From Patiria pectinifera (taxonomy: Eukaryota; Echinodermata; Asteroidea; Valvatida; Asterinidae), in contig CM057149.1 in NCBI GenBank assembly GCA_029964075.1, positions 28,720,197-28,784,196 on the forward strand: 64,000 nt of DNA, in the 5' to 3' direction. How positions within the stretch are numbered: the first letter of the stretch is position 1; each line of letters begins with the position of its first letter. The notes under the pieces were generated by a model. That model made no database searches. It was not told the DNA's origin and saw only the letters and a list, made by a program, of their open reading frames with translations. Shown here piece after piece: positions 46,401 through 58,223 of the stretch. A program made the translations under genes and the position numbers.

Positions 46401-47703
46401 AGTAAGGCAGTTGCATTTGTTCTAACCATGGCTATTCCTTCCTCCATGTTTTAATACTCTGGTTGTCTTTTCTACCGCACAATGTACTTTTGCACCAAAA
46501 ATATACATGTGTTGGTTACCATAACAAACACATCACACATTCCTCTGCGCAGCATTTTCATCTACCCGGTTGAAGCAATATTAATCCTGCACCCCATGGG
46601 CCGAAGCGTGACCTCCGTAATATGGGGTCGAGAGTAATCCTTCAGTTGAAATTCACGACACGCCTGCACTTTTCAACTCTGATCTCCAAATATGGAAGGC
46701 ATGCCTAAAGTGGATTGGTACCGACCATGTAAACTCATGATCATTATCGCCATCGTTCACTGCAGCGCAATGATGTATCGTGACACCGTTTTCTTTTGAA
46801 CCATTTCTTTTCATTATTAACGTTTGATAAACTAAACCAAGTAACAGTAGTATTAATAGTGTAATGAAAAATTGTCTTCGGCGGAATGGAATGTTGATCT
46901 ATAGTACTGTTCATTTTATTCCCAAAATGAACCAACCGTTTTGTGTCCGGTAGCGTACATCCATCGTAAACTTAAACTGTCGATCCGATTATTTTGGCGT
47001 CACAACAATATTTTAAAAAGTGCATTTTTAATAGCTGTGGCTTTTTACTGATCGATCTGAGACTAGTATTAAAAGTATGTCATACCATGGATCGAGTTAG
47101 ATCCATGTTCACACTCAATTAATTTATGCATTGTATCGTAAATTATACATGAACATTTCTTTTCAAGCATTTAGTTCGCTTCCAATAAAACACCACTCAA
47201 AATCCAAAGAACAATGTTCAATACCTAACCTCAGTGTAACCTGTTGAAATTTAAACTCGGCGAGTATTAGGACCTACACTTTTCGAGAAAACAGTGAAAA
47301 AGCTTGCACAACATTTTCATGAAGAAACACGATTTCGTCAACAGCACTGCACTGTGGCCTATACTTCCAAAAACCATTCTGATCGCTGGAAACCACCAAC
47401 ATTTCCTAACACTTCTTCTTATGCAAGCCAGATCAATTGTACAGGTTGTTTACTACACCAGTATACGTGCGTAACGATATATTTTAATCCCAGTAAGGTT
47501 TGCGATAATAATTCGGAAGGTTATTTGTGGTGCAGAATATCACGGCAAGTGGTCATATTATGCCTTCAATGCACAAGGCCCAATGGCATGATACGAATAC
47601 AACCACTGAATTATGAACTGAACGGTGTGGCTTTCATCACTCATTCCGCCATGTTGAAATAGATTGACACGCTCTGATCAATTCGATCAATGGGAACCAA
47701 GGA
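43494..47703. other. no supported gene; possible upstream exons not resolved
   Basis: Upstream exons of the 41943-43493 gene should lie here or beyond, but I could not identify any. A minus-strand 125-codon frame (43953-44330) has no recognisable features. The inverted MITE copy is at 45191-45367 and a C-rich tract at 45640-45735. Confidence 0.5.
45191..45367. mobile_element. MITE, inverted copy of 17256-17431
   Basis: Starts GGACCTTTATCATGCTGCC and ends GCAGCATGATAATGGTCT, with matching interior blocks in reverse orientation. Confidence 0.75.
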
Positions 47704-48203
47704 NNNNNNNNNNNNNNNNNNNNNNNNNNNNNNNNNNNNNNNNNNNNNNNNNNNNNNNNNNNNNNNNNNNNNNNNNNNNNNNNNNNNNNNNNNNNNNNNN
47801 NNNNNNNNNNNNNNNNNNNNNNNNNNNNNNNNNNNNNNNNNNNNNNNNNNNNNNNNNNNNNNNNNNNNNNNNNNNNNNNNNNNNNNNNNNNNNNNNNNNN
47901 NNNNNNNNNNNNNNNNNNNNNNNNNNNNNNNNNNNNNNNNNNNNNNNNNNNNNNNNNNNNNNNNNNNNNNNNNNNNNNNNNNNNNNNNNNNNNNNNNNNN
48001 NNNNNNNNNNNNNNNNNNNNNNNNNNNNNNNNNNNNNNNNNNNNNNNNNNNNNNNNNNNNNNNNNNNNNNNNNNNNNNNNNNNNNNNNNNNNNNNNNNNN
48101 NNNNNNNNNNNNNNNNNNNNNNNNNNNNNNNNNNNNNNNNNNNNNNNNNNNNNNNNNNNNNNNNNNNNNNNNNNNNNNNNNNNNNNNNNNNNNNNNNNNN
48201 NNN
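47704..48203. other. assembly gap, 500 N
   Basis: Exactly 500 N, a conventional scaffolding value, so the true length is unknown. The open frames that cross it are meaningless. Confidence 0.99.
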
Positions 48204-50125
48204 TTTCTTGCCTTATTAGGAATCGTTCACTAACTATTGAATTTCAATAATACAGAGTTGAAGGTGTTTGGTCAACTTGTATCTTGGGGCAGGGCTAGGC
48301 AAATTAATAGAACAATCGGATTTCCTTATAAGTCCGTGGGTTGATTCACTGTGGCCTTCTAGTGCAGCCCAGCATCCACCCACGCGGACCATGTGGCTAA
48401 ACTGGCCATTCCTTAGATGTGTCTCATTACCAGGAAAGTGGTTCTGTTCCTTGAAGGTCAACTTATACAACTTGTACAGTAAATATAAAACATGATATTT
48501 TATCATGGTGATAGTATAAACCCAGAAATATAACAAATTCGGGTAATGATCGAAATAAAACTTCAAACCTCGGCTTTAGGGATAAGGCAAACAACTAGTT
48601 TTGTGTGTGTAAAATCAATAAGTTCATATATTGATTGTGATGGGGAACACCCCCAGGGGGATCCAATAGAAGGGGAGCATGTCAGCCTGGCGAACGAGTT
48701 CTAGAGATTTATTAGAATTGAAGTTAAAGGGAATATACAACATTTGCAAACATTGGAAAACAAAACTACCACATTTTTACGAAATAAGGATGTTGTAAAT
48801 GAAAGTCTAAAGCATACTGTAATATTACGGCACCTGGTGTGAAGTCATTTTCAAGAAAAGTGGTATTTTGTATAAATTTCCTACGGTGGTCGGCCGACCA
48901 TCGTTGGAAAAACCTAACTATTTTTCAACTACTGCTCCAAATTTACCTTTTTATCAGTCCAAATTTTGTTTGCTATTGGTTACATGTTCATGAAGGGGTG
49001 CAGGCCAGCTAGACTGGTTTCCTTACCTTACAATTTTCGGGCATCAATAAATTGAATCATTTCATCTTTAGTGGAGTCAGGGAACCAGACTTCTTGAACA
49101 TATTTGTTTTTCTTGCTTTCCAGCATTTTCGAACACAAAACTTCAAACTTGTCAGTGTAACAGTATTTGATCTATTATACTAACCCCTCAAATAGTTCAT
49201 TTCTGAAAATTACAGCAAAAGCCAATGATGTACATTCCCTTTAAAGTTAAGTGTGTGCGTGAGTTTGTTTCTGCATTCAATGGGGGACGTTGAACAATAG
49301 AGGACAATAGGGTCCTCAATTCCCGAAGGTCCCCGATTTCTGATCGTATACATAACATATGGGACGTCTTCCTAAAAAGTGAGTACCAACAAAACAGGGA
49401 CAATAGGGGTCCCCGATTGCAGGCAAATACACCCGTACATACAATGTATGGTATCAGATCTTGATAGGTTGTTTAATCAGCCACTGGATTTGTGCGAAGC
49501 GACGCAGGCCAACAACGTAGGCGATGGCAACACGGAATCAACATAAAAAGAAAGACAATGTAAAATAAATCGACTATTCCCTTAAAGTTAATCAAGACCG
49601 AAATGTACACATGTACGTAATAAACGTACCACAATTAGAGGGCGTCCATTAATTTATCGAATGGAAATTCACAAAACAGCCTGCCCTTAATTTACCCATT
49701 AATCTATCCATTTCTACACACTTTATGTTGTCACATATTACCCTAAGAAGTTCTGTTATATAAATCAGATGAAATTAACAATTCAAGAAAGAGATCATTA
49801 GTTTACCTGGATCTGTGCGAAGCAACGCAGGCCAACAGAGCGGCGATGGCAACATGAAGATTGCCAAAGTCGCCACATGGTGGCGCTGTTGCTGTACACC
49901 GGTCTACTCACAAGTACGCTGACATTTATTTATTTATTTATTTATTACGTTTCTTTACCCAGGGTATGCCCAAACAATTTAAAACTGGTTTCCATTGGGC
50001 CCTGCATACAATAAAAATTGACTGCAAACATTTATACAAATACAATACATTACAAACACAATGCAATACAATACAATGGGATTTTAGTGGGTGCCAAATT
50101 AGTTAATTGAATAATAATTGAACTA
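48204..50125. other. no supported gene
   Basis: AT-rich. A segment of about 50 bp (GTGCGAAGC-ACGCAGGCCAAC type) occurs twice, at about 49485-49535 and 49808-49858. A TTTA microsatellite is at 49926-49946. No splice-supported coding segment was seen. Confidence 0.5.
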
Positions 50126-51065
50126 GAGATTCGCGTTTGTTGTTACAAACGCAGAGTGGTCGGGTAGACTTGAAACACTGTCCAGTTAAGTAATGGATAT
50201 TTTTATGTAAGAACAAAGTATCAGGAAATTAAATCCCTTCCAGGACAATCAATTAAATTTCAGTAAACATGTACACATACAAGTTATTTCTGGCTTGATA
50301 ACGTCATTAGTCAAAAACGGGAAGTGAATACTGATTTAGTTCGGAGTGGATGTTCATTGTAAAGTAAAAAAAATTATGAAAATTTGGAACCTATAAGTGT
50401 ATATATTCATAACACCGAACTTCCGGTTTGATGACGTCACAGTGTTTGGAAGCAAAAGGTGAACATAATGGTATCGTTATTTGGGCCAAGATATACGTGG
50501 ATCAAATGATAGAATTAAATTTAAAATATGATCGTTGGCAAATTCTCATAAAAGTAACTTCCAGTCTGATGACGTCATGAGTTTGAAACCTTGCCAAGTT
50601 ATCCGTGGTTAATCAAAGAATATCAAGGGTCAATTTGGTAAAATTTTAACCCATGGTTTTTAAAGTAAAGAAAAGAAACAATATTCTATGTGCCGCTAGG
50701 GGCGCCCTTTCGGATGATGACGTCATCAAACTGTTTTTTGTGTGTGTCTGGCATTCCTCACTAAACACTTTCATAATATATGAGTCTGTAGTAAAATGCT
50801 TCCGCTTTTAAGTTATATTCAGTTTTTATTGCACTTTCGGTAACACCGGAAGTAAAGGTCATTAGCGATTTTGTGTCTGGGAACACAAAATGTTTTTCAC
50901 GGCACAGTCTACAACCTCACGAAAAAACGAACCCGATACTCTATTTAGTTAAAAAAATATAACGCAAACTATTTTGTCAAAATTTGCCCTTAAATCGCTT
51001 GTAGTTTGATACCTGATGACGTCATGATGACGTAACAAGATTTATAACATCTTCGTAACATGGTA
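50126..51065. repeat. repeat unit A, copy 1 (CRE/ETS-rich)
   Basis: Starts with CTAGAGATTCGCGTTTGT and a perfect hairpin at 50133-50152 (GCGTTTGT/ACAAACGC). Contains perfect TGACGTCA octamers at 50432, 50570, 50718 and 51017, several directly preceded by TTCCGGT-like sequence. Matches 53261-54245 along its length. Confidence 0.9.
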
Positions 51066-52829
51066 ATGTCAAGAAATCTCTCCAGGCAGTTATTTACTCT
51101 GCCGTCAGTACCGCCAGACCAAATTGGCAAACTGTTCGGTGCCGACACAGAGTAATCGAGGATGCTTTTTAAAGGGAAGAATCAGTCCGGTAGTTTGTCA
51201 AATCCTGCTGACACACCGAAGGAAGCTAATCTTCCCGCTGATCCCCTGTGGGTGATTTTTGGTCCGAAACTGAAGCGCTTGGTTTTTTCTTTGAAGTTTG
51301 TTGGTTCTTATCTAAGTTGGCATTGCACCTACATTCATCTCCGTAGATTATTAAATTCAGTGAACCTGGTTTTAAAAATTGGTTCAAACTGCAAATAGCC
51401 ACGGCGATGTCCCATACCAACCATTATTTCTTCAATACCTAATTTAAGTAATTTCACGTGCAGTGCCTTTGATGTCTTGGGTCCAATCTGGACAAAATCT
51501 ATATCATGAGAAACTGCCATTTTTTTCTTCTTCAAGAAAGATCTGGATTTGCGGAAAGTTTTGCTTAAGTGTTGGGAGGAACTTGTTTCAGAAGTTATGT
51601 TATAAAACTCTTGTGACACTAGGGTTGATTGCAAGGAATATTTTAAATAGGCCCCTCTCTGAAATTGAACTTCTGGCCCCATATGTTCCGGCGTTTTATG
51701 GAATTCCTCATAATAGCTTCTATTTTCAGGGGCCTCTGGACACCATTAAAACAATTTCAGTACTGATCCCTACATTTTGCAACATGATGTACAAGTTCAA
51801 TATAAGGCAATTATTATTCATTGCCGCTATAAAAAGTGCAGCACCAGCCCAGGAATGGGGCAATCGGGGGGCTAAATTTGCAAAAACAATCACGAATGGG
51901 TATACTGCAGTAATTGGGAGATTTGTTGTGTTCTTTGAGACACCGGAATTTAATGTTCCAGGCTAATTTGTGCGGGAGTCGGTTATTGCTCCAAGTTAAT
52001 TGAAATTTACCGGTGGCATCATTTGTAATTGTCACGCATGTGGTAATGGGGCGTCATACATGTAGTGGTGACAATGTCCAATTACATGTATTCCTTTTAT
52101 GTGACATCTGCGAAGGCTCTCAGGCATGACTTCACGCTGTTGTGTGCCTTTACTTTGTAGAGAGCATTGTGATAACTTAATTGGCAGGCAGTGGGCAGTG
52201 AAATGTTTTAAACAAAGACGAAGGAGCTTCCTTAGTTTTCAGGTTTTTTTCTCCAATATAATAGTTCATATTAAGAGCCCGTAGACATCAATTCTGTTTT
52301 GAGATCATGACGACTCCACAGGTAAAGAAAGAATTCTAATCACGAGCATCCCTAGGGGGCACGGAGGATATGACCCTCCCCCTTAATCGTTTTTGTCGGC
52401 AAAATCGTTGTCTTGTCGGGAACATCAGCCCCGTCGGCAAATTTGCCGGATTGAAGAGCACCACATTTTGTCCGATACTGTCCATGATAGTCCGATTTGA
52501 ACGGCAGCCCCATAGGAAGACTGAAAACCCAATCCACACGTGGACCTGGCCAGGAATTAAACTCGGGCCATGGAGGTGAAAGGCCAGGAAGAACTTCTGC
52601 GCCAACCCGATTAAAACAGACAAATTGTGATCTGCAGTCTGTCAGGGAATAAAATTAGTCAGGTTGCGACTGACATCTGCACTTTTCCCGTCAATTTATG
52701 TATCTGATCTTACAATCTCCAAGGAGATGGCACCATAACAGAAGAAAACGGGGATAAGTATCACGAACTTGCACGGCCTGCACGGCTAGCAACAGACACG
52801 CGTCGCAAGGATGCCGCTTTTAATAATAA
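51066..52829. mobile_element. 1.76-kb insert splitting the A-B repeat
   Basis: Absent from the intact second copy, where unit A joins unit B with only two extra bases. Contains frames of 167 aa (plus, 51463-51966) and 115 aa (minus, 51335-51682) with no recognisable domain. I found no terminal inverted repeat or TSD, so its type is unknown. Confidence 0.6.
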
Positions 52830-53255
52830 AAAGTTCACACAAGGTTTTGTGATCATACCGTGAACCGTTTGGAACAAATTTTGCTTTGTTTTGATGTCAG
52901 GCTTACGTCTTCATTTTGAATTCACCTAACTTTGACCTTCCGGTAGACCCGGAAGTAAAGGTCAAGCGAGTTTACGTACACGACAAAAAATGTTAAGCAA
53001 TTAATGCACAATCTCAATGCACAATACAAACATCATTGATTATTTAGTTCAAGAGTTATAGGTGAAAGTAATTTGTCACTTTTTCAGATAAAATCACCTG
53101 TAATTTTACACCTGATGACGTAATCATGACGTCAGAGTAATATGCACCACTTCGTATGAGGGTCGATATATATTGAAAGTTACAAGTTAATACCATATAC
53201 CGTTTAAGAGAAAACCCGCGGAGAAGTACTGTCCGGAAAAGAAAAAAAAGAAAGA
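52830..53255. repeat. repeat unit B, copy 1
   Basis: AAGTTCACACAAGGTTTTGTG start, a paired ETS-like block CTTCCGGTAGACCCGGAAGT, and TGACGTAA/TGACGTCA at 53116 and 53127. Matches 54250-54660. Confidence 0.9.
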
Positions 53256-53260
53256 AAGAA

Positions 53261-54660
53261 CTAGAGGTTCGCGTTTGTTGTTACAAACGCAGAGTGGTCG
53301 GGTAGACAACTATTTTATGAAACACTGTCCAGTTAAACTTTGATATAAGAACAAAGAATCACGAAATTAAATCCTTTCCAGGACAATCAATTATATTTTG
53401 TTAAAAAAATGCATCTTCAACGGTGTGATAAATTTCAGTAAACATTCTATTTACACATACAAGCTATTTCTGGCTTGATAACGTCATAAGTCAAAAACGG
53501 GAAGTAATACTGATTTAGTTCGGAGTGGATGTTCATTGTGAAGTTAAATAACTATGAAAATTTGGAAAATATAAGTGTATGTATTCGTAACACCGAACTT
53601 CCGGTTTGATGACGTCACAGTATTTGGAAGCAACAGGTGAACATTGTAATGGTATCGTTATTAGGGCCAAGATATACGACATGGATCAAATGATGGATTT
53701 TATTTTTTAATTTCAAATATGATCGTTGGCAAATTCTCATAGAAGTAACTTCCGGTCTGATGACGTCATGAATTTGAAACCTTGCCAAGTTATCTGTGGT
53801 TAATCAAAGAATATCAAGGGTCGTTTGGTAAAATTTGAACCTATGGTTTTAAAAGTAAAGAAAAAACAATATTTTATATGCAGCTAGGGGGCGCCCTTGC
53901 ATGATGATGACGTCATCACACTGTTTTTTTTTGTCAGGCATTCCTCATTAAACACTTCCATAATATATATATGTCTGTAGTAAAATGCTTCCGCTTTTAG
54001 ATTGTATCAGGTTTTTGTTGCACTTCCGGTTACACCGGAAGTAAAGGTCAAGCGGTTTTGTGTCCGGGGACAAAAAATGTTTTTCACGGCATAGTCTACT
54101 ACCTCGCGAAAAAACGAACACGTTACTGTATTTAGTTCAAAAGATATAACGCAAACTATTTTGTCAAAATTTGCCCTTAAATCGCTTGTTATGTTATATC
54201 TGATGACGTCATGAGGACGTAACAAAATTTACAACATCTTTGAAACATGGTACAAGTTCACACAAGGTTTTGTGATTGTACCGTAAACCGTTCGGAAGAA
54301 ATTGTGCTTTGTTTTGATTTCAGGCTAACGTCTTCATTTTGAATTTACCTAACTTTGACCTTCCGGTAGACCCGGAAGTAAAGGTCAAGTGAGTTTACGT
54401 ACAGACAAAAAATGTTAAGCAGTTAATGGTCTATCTGATTACAGAATACCACCGTCATTGATTATTGAGTTCAAGAGTTATAGGTGGAAGTAATTGGTCA
54501 CTTTTTCAGATAAAACCCTTGTAATTTGACACCTGATGACGTAACCATGACGTCAGAGTAATATGCACCACTTCGGATGAGGGTCGATATATATTAAAAG
54601 TTCCAAGTTCATACCATATACCGTTTAGGAGAAAACCCGCGGAGAAGTATTGTCCGGAAA
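53261..54660. repeat. intact A-B repeat unit, copy 2
   Basis: Complete unit of about 1.4 kb directly following copy 1. TGACGTCA octamers are at 53610, 53761, 53908, 54204 and 54548. The head hairpin is at 53271-53290. No open frame longer than about 70 codons. Confidence 0.9.
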
Positions 54661-54700
54661 AAAAGGAAAGAAAGAAGATTTATGAGAACAAATCCAGACA

Positions 54701-54779
54701 GTGGTCGGGTTGTGCCCGACCACTCAAAGAAAGATTAATCGCAACAAATCCAAAAAGTGGTCGGGTTGTGCCCGACCAC
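54701..54779. repeat. two GTGGTCGGG hairpins
   Basis: GTGGTCGGG-TTGTG-CCCGACCAC occurs at 54701-54723 and 54757-54779. The half-site GTGGTCGGG also opens unit A, so these hairpins belong to the same repeat family and mark its right end. Confidence 0.8.
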
Positions 54780-55282
54780 TCAACTATACATTTATTAGTA
54801 CGTACATTTTACTACGCTCTGGCAATTGAGGTTTTAAACTAACACTCCAGACGCTTCAGGTCTTCCACTCCAAGTGTTCCTGGGGGATTATTTCTCATGT
54901 GGGCCTTTAACATTGGTAAAAATCTCCTCCCAATTTTTTCAATATCTCTTTGGCTTTTGAATTCAAATCCGCTCTTAAGACTTACTTGTTTCAGTTTAGC
55001 TATACATGTATAGAGGTTTGGTGTGGCCAACGACCAATATCAAACTAACTTTACTGTCATTAGTTTGGTCGATTAGTTATGTTGCATAATCTGGGTTTTT
55101 CCAGCTTTGTATATTACGCCATAGGCGTCAATCTCTGGCGGCTACCTGCACTTGATACAATATTCATCATAACATTGAATTATAATAATAACCTGTATTA
55201 AGAAAAATTCTACGATTTGTTGCAGCACATTTTTGTTGTTGACAGTTTTCTGGGTATAACATTGCGCTGACCCTTCATCTGA

Positions 55283-55607
55283 TATGAACAGCCCACACAG
55301 AATCTGGAGGCTAAAGAGGCTGAAACTTACCACCAAACTGGGTACAATTATACATGACATGCGTCATTCCTGTCCAACTATAGGCTATGGCTCAGGAACC
55401 TGGACCCAGCTGAATTCTGATCTCAGAAGACTTGAGCCATTCCACCTAAGGTGTCAACGCGCGATCCTAGGCATCCAGTGGTACGACTTCGTCAGCAACA
55501 ACGAGGTATTCCCCACAGAACAAGATTGTCTGGTTTTTATAACCAGGCTTGAGTGGAGGCTACTATTTTTCAACTTGGTACCGATTTCGGACTTTATTTC
55601 CCTTTAA
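55283..55607 (+). pseudogene. LINE ORF2 C-terminal remnant
   Basis: Encodes YGSGTWTQLNSDLRRLEPFH then LRCQRAILGIQWYDFVSNNE, a common C-terminal block of non-LTR reverse transcriptases. Truncated upstream and degraded after about 75 residues. A different family from the 24999 fragment. Confidence 0.75.
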
Positions 55608-55737
55608 AAAAAATCCTCCAGAGCCTCGGATCAGAAAAGAAAAAGGAAATTGCTGCTATACAAGTAGTATCCGACTGAAAAAAATAACGTTTTTTAGATA
55701 CAACTTTAAATTGTTGGAAAAAAAGAGCAAAATCTGA

Positions 55738-55816
55738 ATGGGCAGAGCGAAGTCGAACTCCAGACCTCCGATCATAAGCCAGCATGCCAAACCACTAGGC
55801 AACGGCGGAGCTCGAC
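55738..55816 (-). pseudogene. tRNA-like sequence
   Basis: The minus strand has tRNA-like blocks: TTGCCTAGTGGTTTGGCA (D arm/A box) and GGAGTTCGACTTC (T arm/B box), about 75 nt overall. Acceptor-stem pairing is poor, so this is a tRNA pseudogene or SINE head rather than a functional tRNA. Confidence 0.4.
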
Positions 55817-56578
55817 CAAATCCCGCAATTCATAAATATACTTTCACACATGTGGAGAGAGTATATGTAGGTAAAACTCTAAAAGGTTACTCTAAAAAGG
55901 TGAAACTCTAAAAGGATTGTAGGGCGCCGCTACGCGGCGCTCTACAATCCTATTACCGTGATTCAAGTCGCCTGAAAAATGGGTACCTGTACTATTGTGT
56001 AAAAAAAAATATTCGCGTCCCGCCATTGAATGGAGACCAATGGTCCCGCCCATGGGATGTCGTTGCTAGGTAAAAAGGGCGCCCTCTTCATTGGCGCACG
56101 GAGCCCATAAGATAAAATTAAGTTAGGGTAAGGAGTAGGATTGTGGTTATGTTTCTATAACGTACCACTCCCGTATTAAATACGTAAAATATTTATTTAC
56201 ACTTATTTGATTTGGTCAGATTAAAAGAATCACTTGCGAACAGCCATGAAAGTAAGCCGTGAAGATTATTATTCTACAGTTGCAACTACATTACTATTAC
56301 GGTATACTAAACGCGTGTCATGCAAATAAAGAGAAAGGCATTGTGTGAGATGTATTATAGGTAAACATTGCAATGAATAATACAGGAAGAATAACAGATT
56401 TTTGTGGGATTACAGAACAATACATTGTCTCATCAGACATCGAACAAGTGTCAGATACTAACTGTTTAAAGTACAAAATGTACAATCCATCTAACAAATA
56501 CGTTTCGAACCAGTTTACTACACCACTATATGCTGCTCCAATAATATTTACAAATCAAGATCCAAAATTACACGAATA

Positions 56579-56738
56579 TATGAAGCCCGGGAAGGGACAG
56601 GGTGGATTTTTTTTTTGGAGTTTGCTAATTCGTTCCCACGAATTAGTAATTCGTGCGAACGAATTAGTAATTCGTGCGAACGAATTAACAAACTCCAAAA
56701 AAAAAAAAAATCCACCCTGTCCCTTCCCGGGCTTCATA
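56579..56738. mobile_element. 160-bp foldback MITE with CGAATA flanks
   Basis: Near-perfect palindrome with arms TATGAAGCCCGGGAAGGGAC and complement. The centre repeats ACGAATTAGTAATTCGTGCG. CGAATA lies directly outside both ends and may be the TSD. Confidence 0.8.
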
Positions 56739-56953
56739 CGAATACAATATGGTATGTAGCACAGCTGTTAGTAACACTCGAGGTTGTTCGACTCTCTCCC
56801 TTAAGCTGACCTACCATGTCGTTAGAATAATGTACTAACAAAAAGTTTGCTGGTCTGCTGTTAGTTTAAAACACACTAGAGAAAATGCACAAGTTGGTAT
56901 CTATATTCTTGAAATACTATAGATTATTATATAATTACATTGATATTCTTTAT

Positions 56954-57707
56954 TATACAACACCTGAATAAATCCCCGTCATCTGATTGGTGAATTGTAG
57001 ATCACGTGACATATTATTATTCGGTATAAAGCACGGTGCGACCCAATGATCTCTATATAAAGACTGGATCGATAGCGGATATGCATACAACATTCACACA
57101 GTGGACTTTGCAAATTGACCAATTCGCCCCCGGTCTCACGAAGATGGCCGCGTATAATACGAACGTTCTACGCGTAAATACGCGCGCGTTGTATCAACAG
57201 TTGACGCGAATTTTGGTCACGTACACATATTATGATGTTCTGAAAGGGACACATTTCCGTAGTGCATTATTATTTCAAAAACGCCGAAAAAGTGATTTGC
57301 GGCATTATAAAAGTCACCACGACGTTAGAAAAATTGTAGTAAACCTTGGTCAGTTGGTCAGTGGTGGTGGCCAAAATCGTCAAGTGAACCGCGACGTTAC
57401 AAAAGAAATCATGCTGTCTATAATAGAGATCAGTGGTTATACCCATGCGTTATACCGTTTCACTTTGCGCTAGTTCCATGACGCGGTATTTGTGTGCAAA
57501 ATGCATGCTGGTGTGCGCGTTCAGCGTAACGTATTGTTCCAAAGAGCCAGCGCCACAGCGTTGGGTTCAAACATTTTCGTGAAGGGGTAGTTCAACATCT
57601 GTAAAATCAAAATAAATTGTAGTTTATAATTATGAGGCGCCATGTGTAAATAAATTATTTAACCAAATTTACCAATCAAATTACGAGAATTTATTCAGGT
57701 GTTGTAT
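56954..57707. mobile_element. 754-bp element with 20-bp terminal repeats
   Basis: Ends TATACAACACCTGAATAAAT and its complement, with similarity continuing (CTGATTGGTGAATT). It encloses a 145-codon frame (57036-57473) of no recognised family. TSD not resolved (possibly TA). Confidence 0.6.
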
Positions 57708-57709
57708 AA

Positions 57710-57750
57710 AACAAATAACGAATGTTTTACATATAACATTCGTTATTTGT
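57710..57750. repeat. 16-bp inverted repeat hairpin
   Basis: ACAAATAACGAATGTT and its complement around a 9-base centre, immediately outside the 754-bp element. Confidence 0.8.
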
Positions 57751-58223
57751 ATAATATTAAATGTTAGTACATGATCACTCCAGTCGATTACTGAAATGCA
57801 AACAGCAATAGGTAGCGATCCCGGGTGAATGAGTGAACGGGGAAAAAAATTGCCTTTTGCTCCTCCCCCCAAAAAAGAAATGTATATCTATCTGTGCGAA
57901 TAGATAAAAGACACATCTAATTTTGCGCTGAATCTCAAAGTTGTTTTAAAGTAGCTATATACAACTTCTTGCCCGACAGCGTTTAGGTACATTATGCTTG
58001 TAAATAATTCATACATTCATCACAGGCTTTAGGCGTGTGAGACATCAATGTTTGAGCAACGCACAAAGAGTCAGATTCATTGGGTTTTGCCCCCACCCCA
58101 TCCCTCAAGCCCACCCCCGCTCTTTGAAATCCCCAAGGTGCTGCTCCCCTCTTGTTGACCAGAATTCGTCGGAAACAATGTGACAGCATTTAATTACAAT
58201 TTCCTGTCTTCTGATACTTAACC

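Larger units (their letters stand above)
54780..58223. other. no host gene between repeat array and GPCR
   Basis: Only transposon remnants were seen (listed separately), plus a 38-bp hairpin at 55914-55951 (GGATTGTAGGGCGCCGC and complement). Confidence 0.5.

Noticed and set aside
47664..48250. Frames spanning the N gap
   Set aside because: Almost entirely unknown bases.
57036..57473. 145-aa plus-strand frame
   Set aside because: Lies wholly within a 754-bp inverted-repeat element and has no recognisable domain or conserved pattern.
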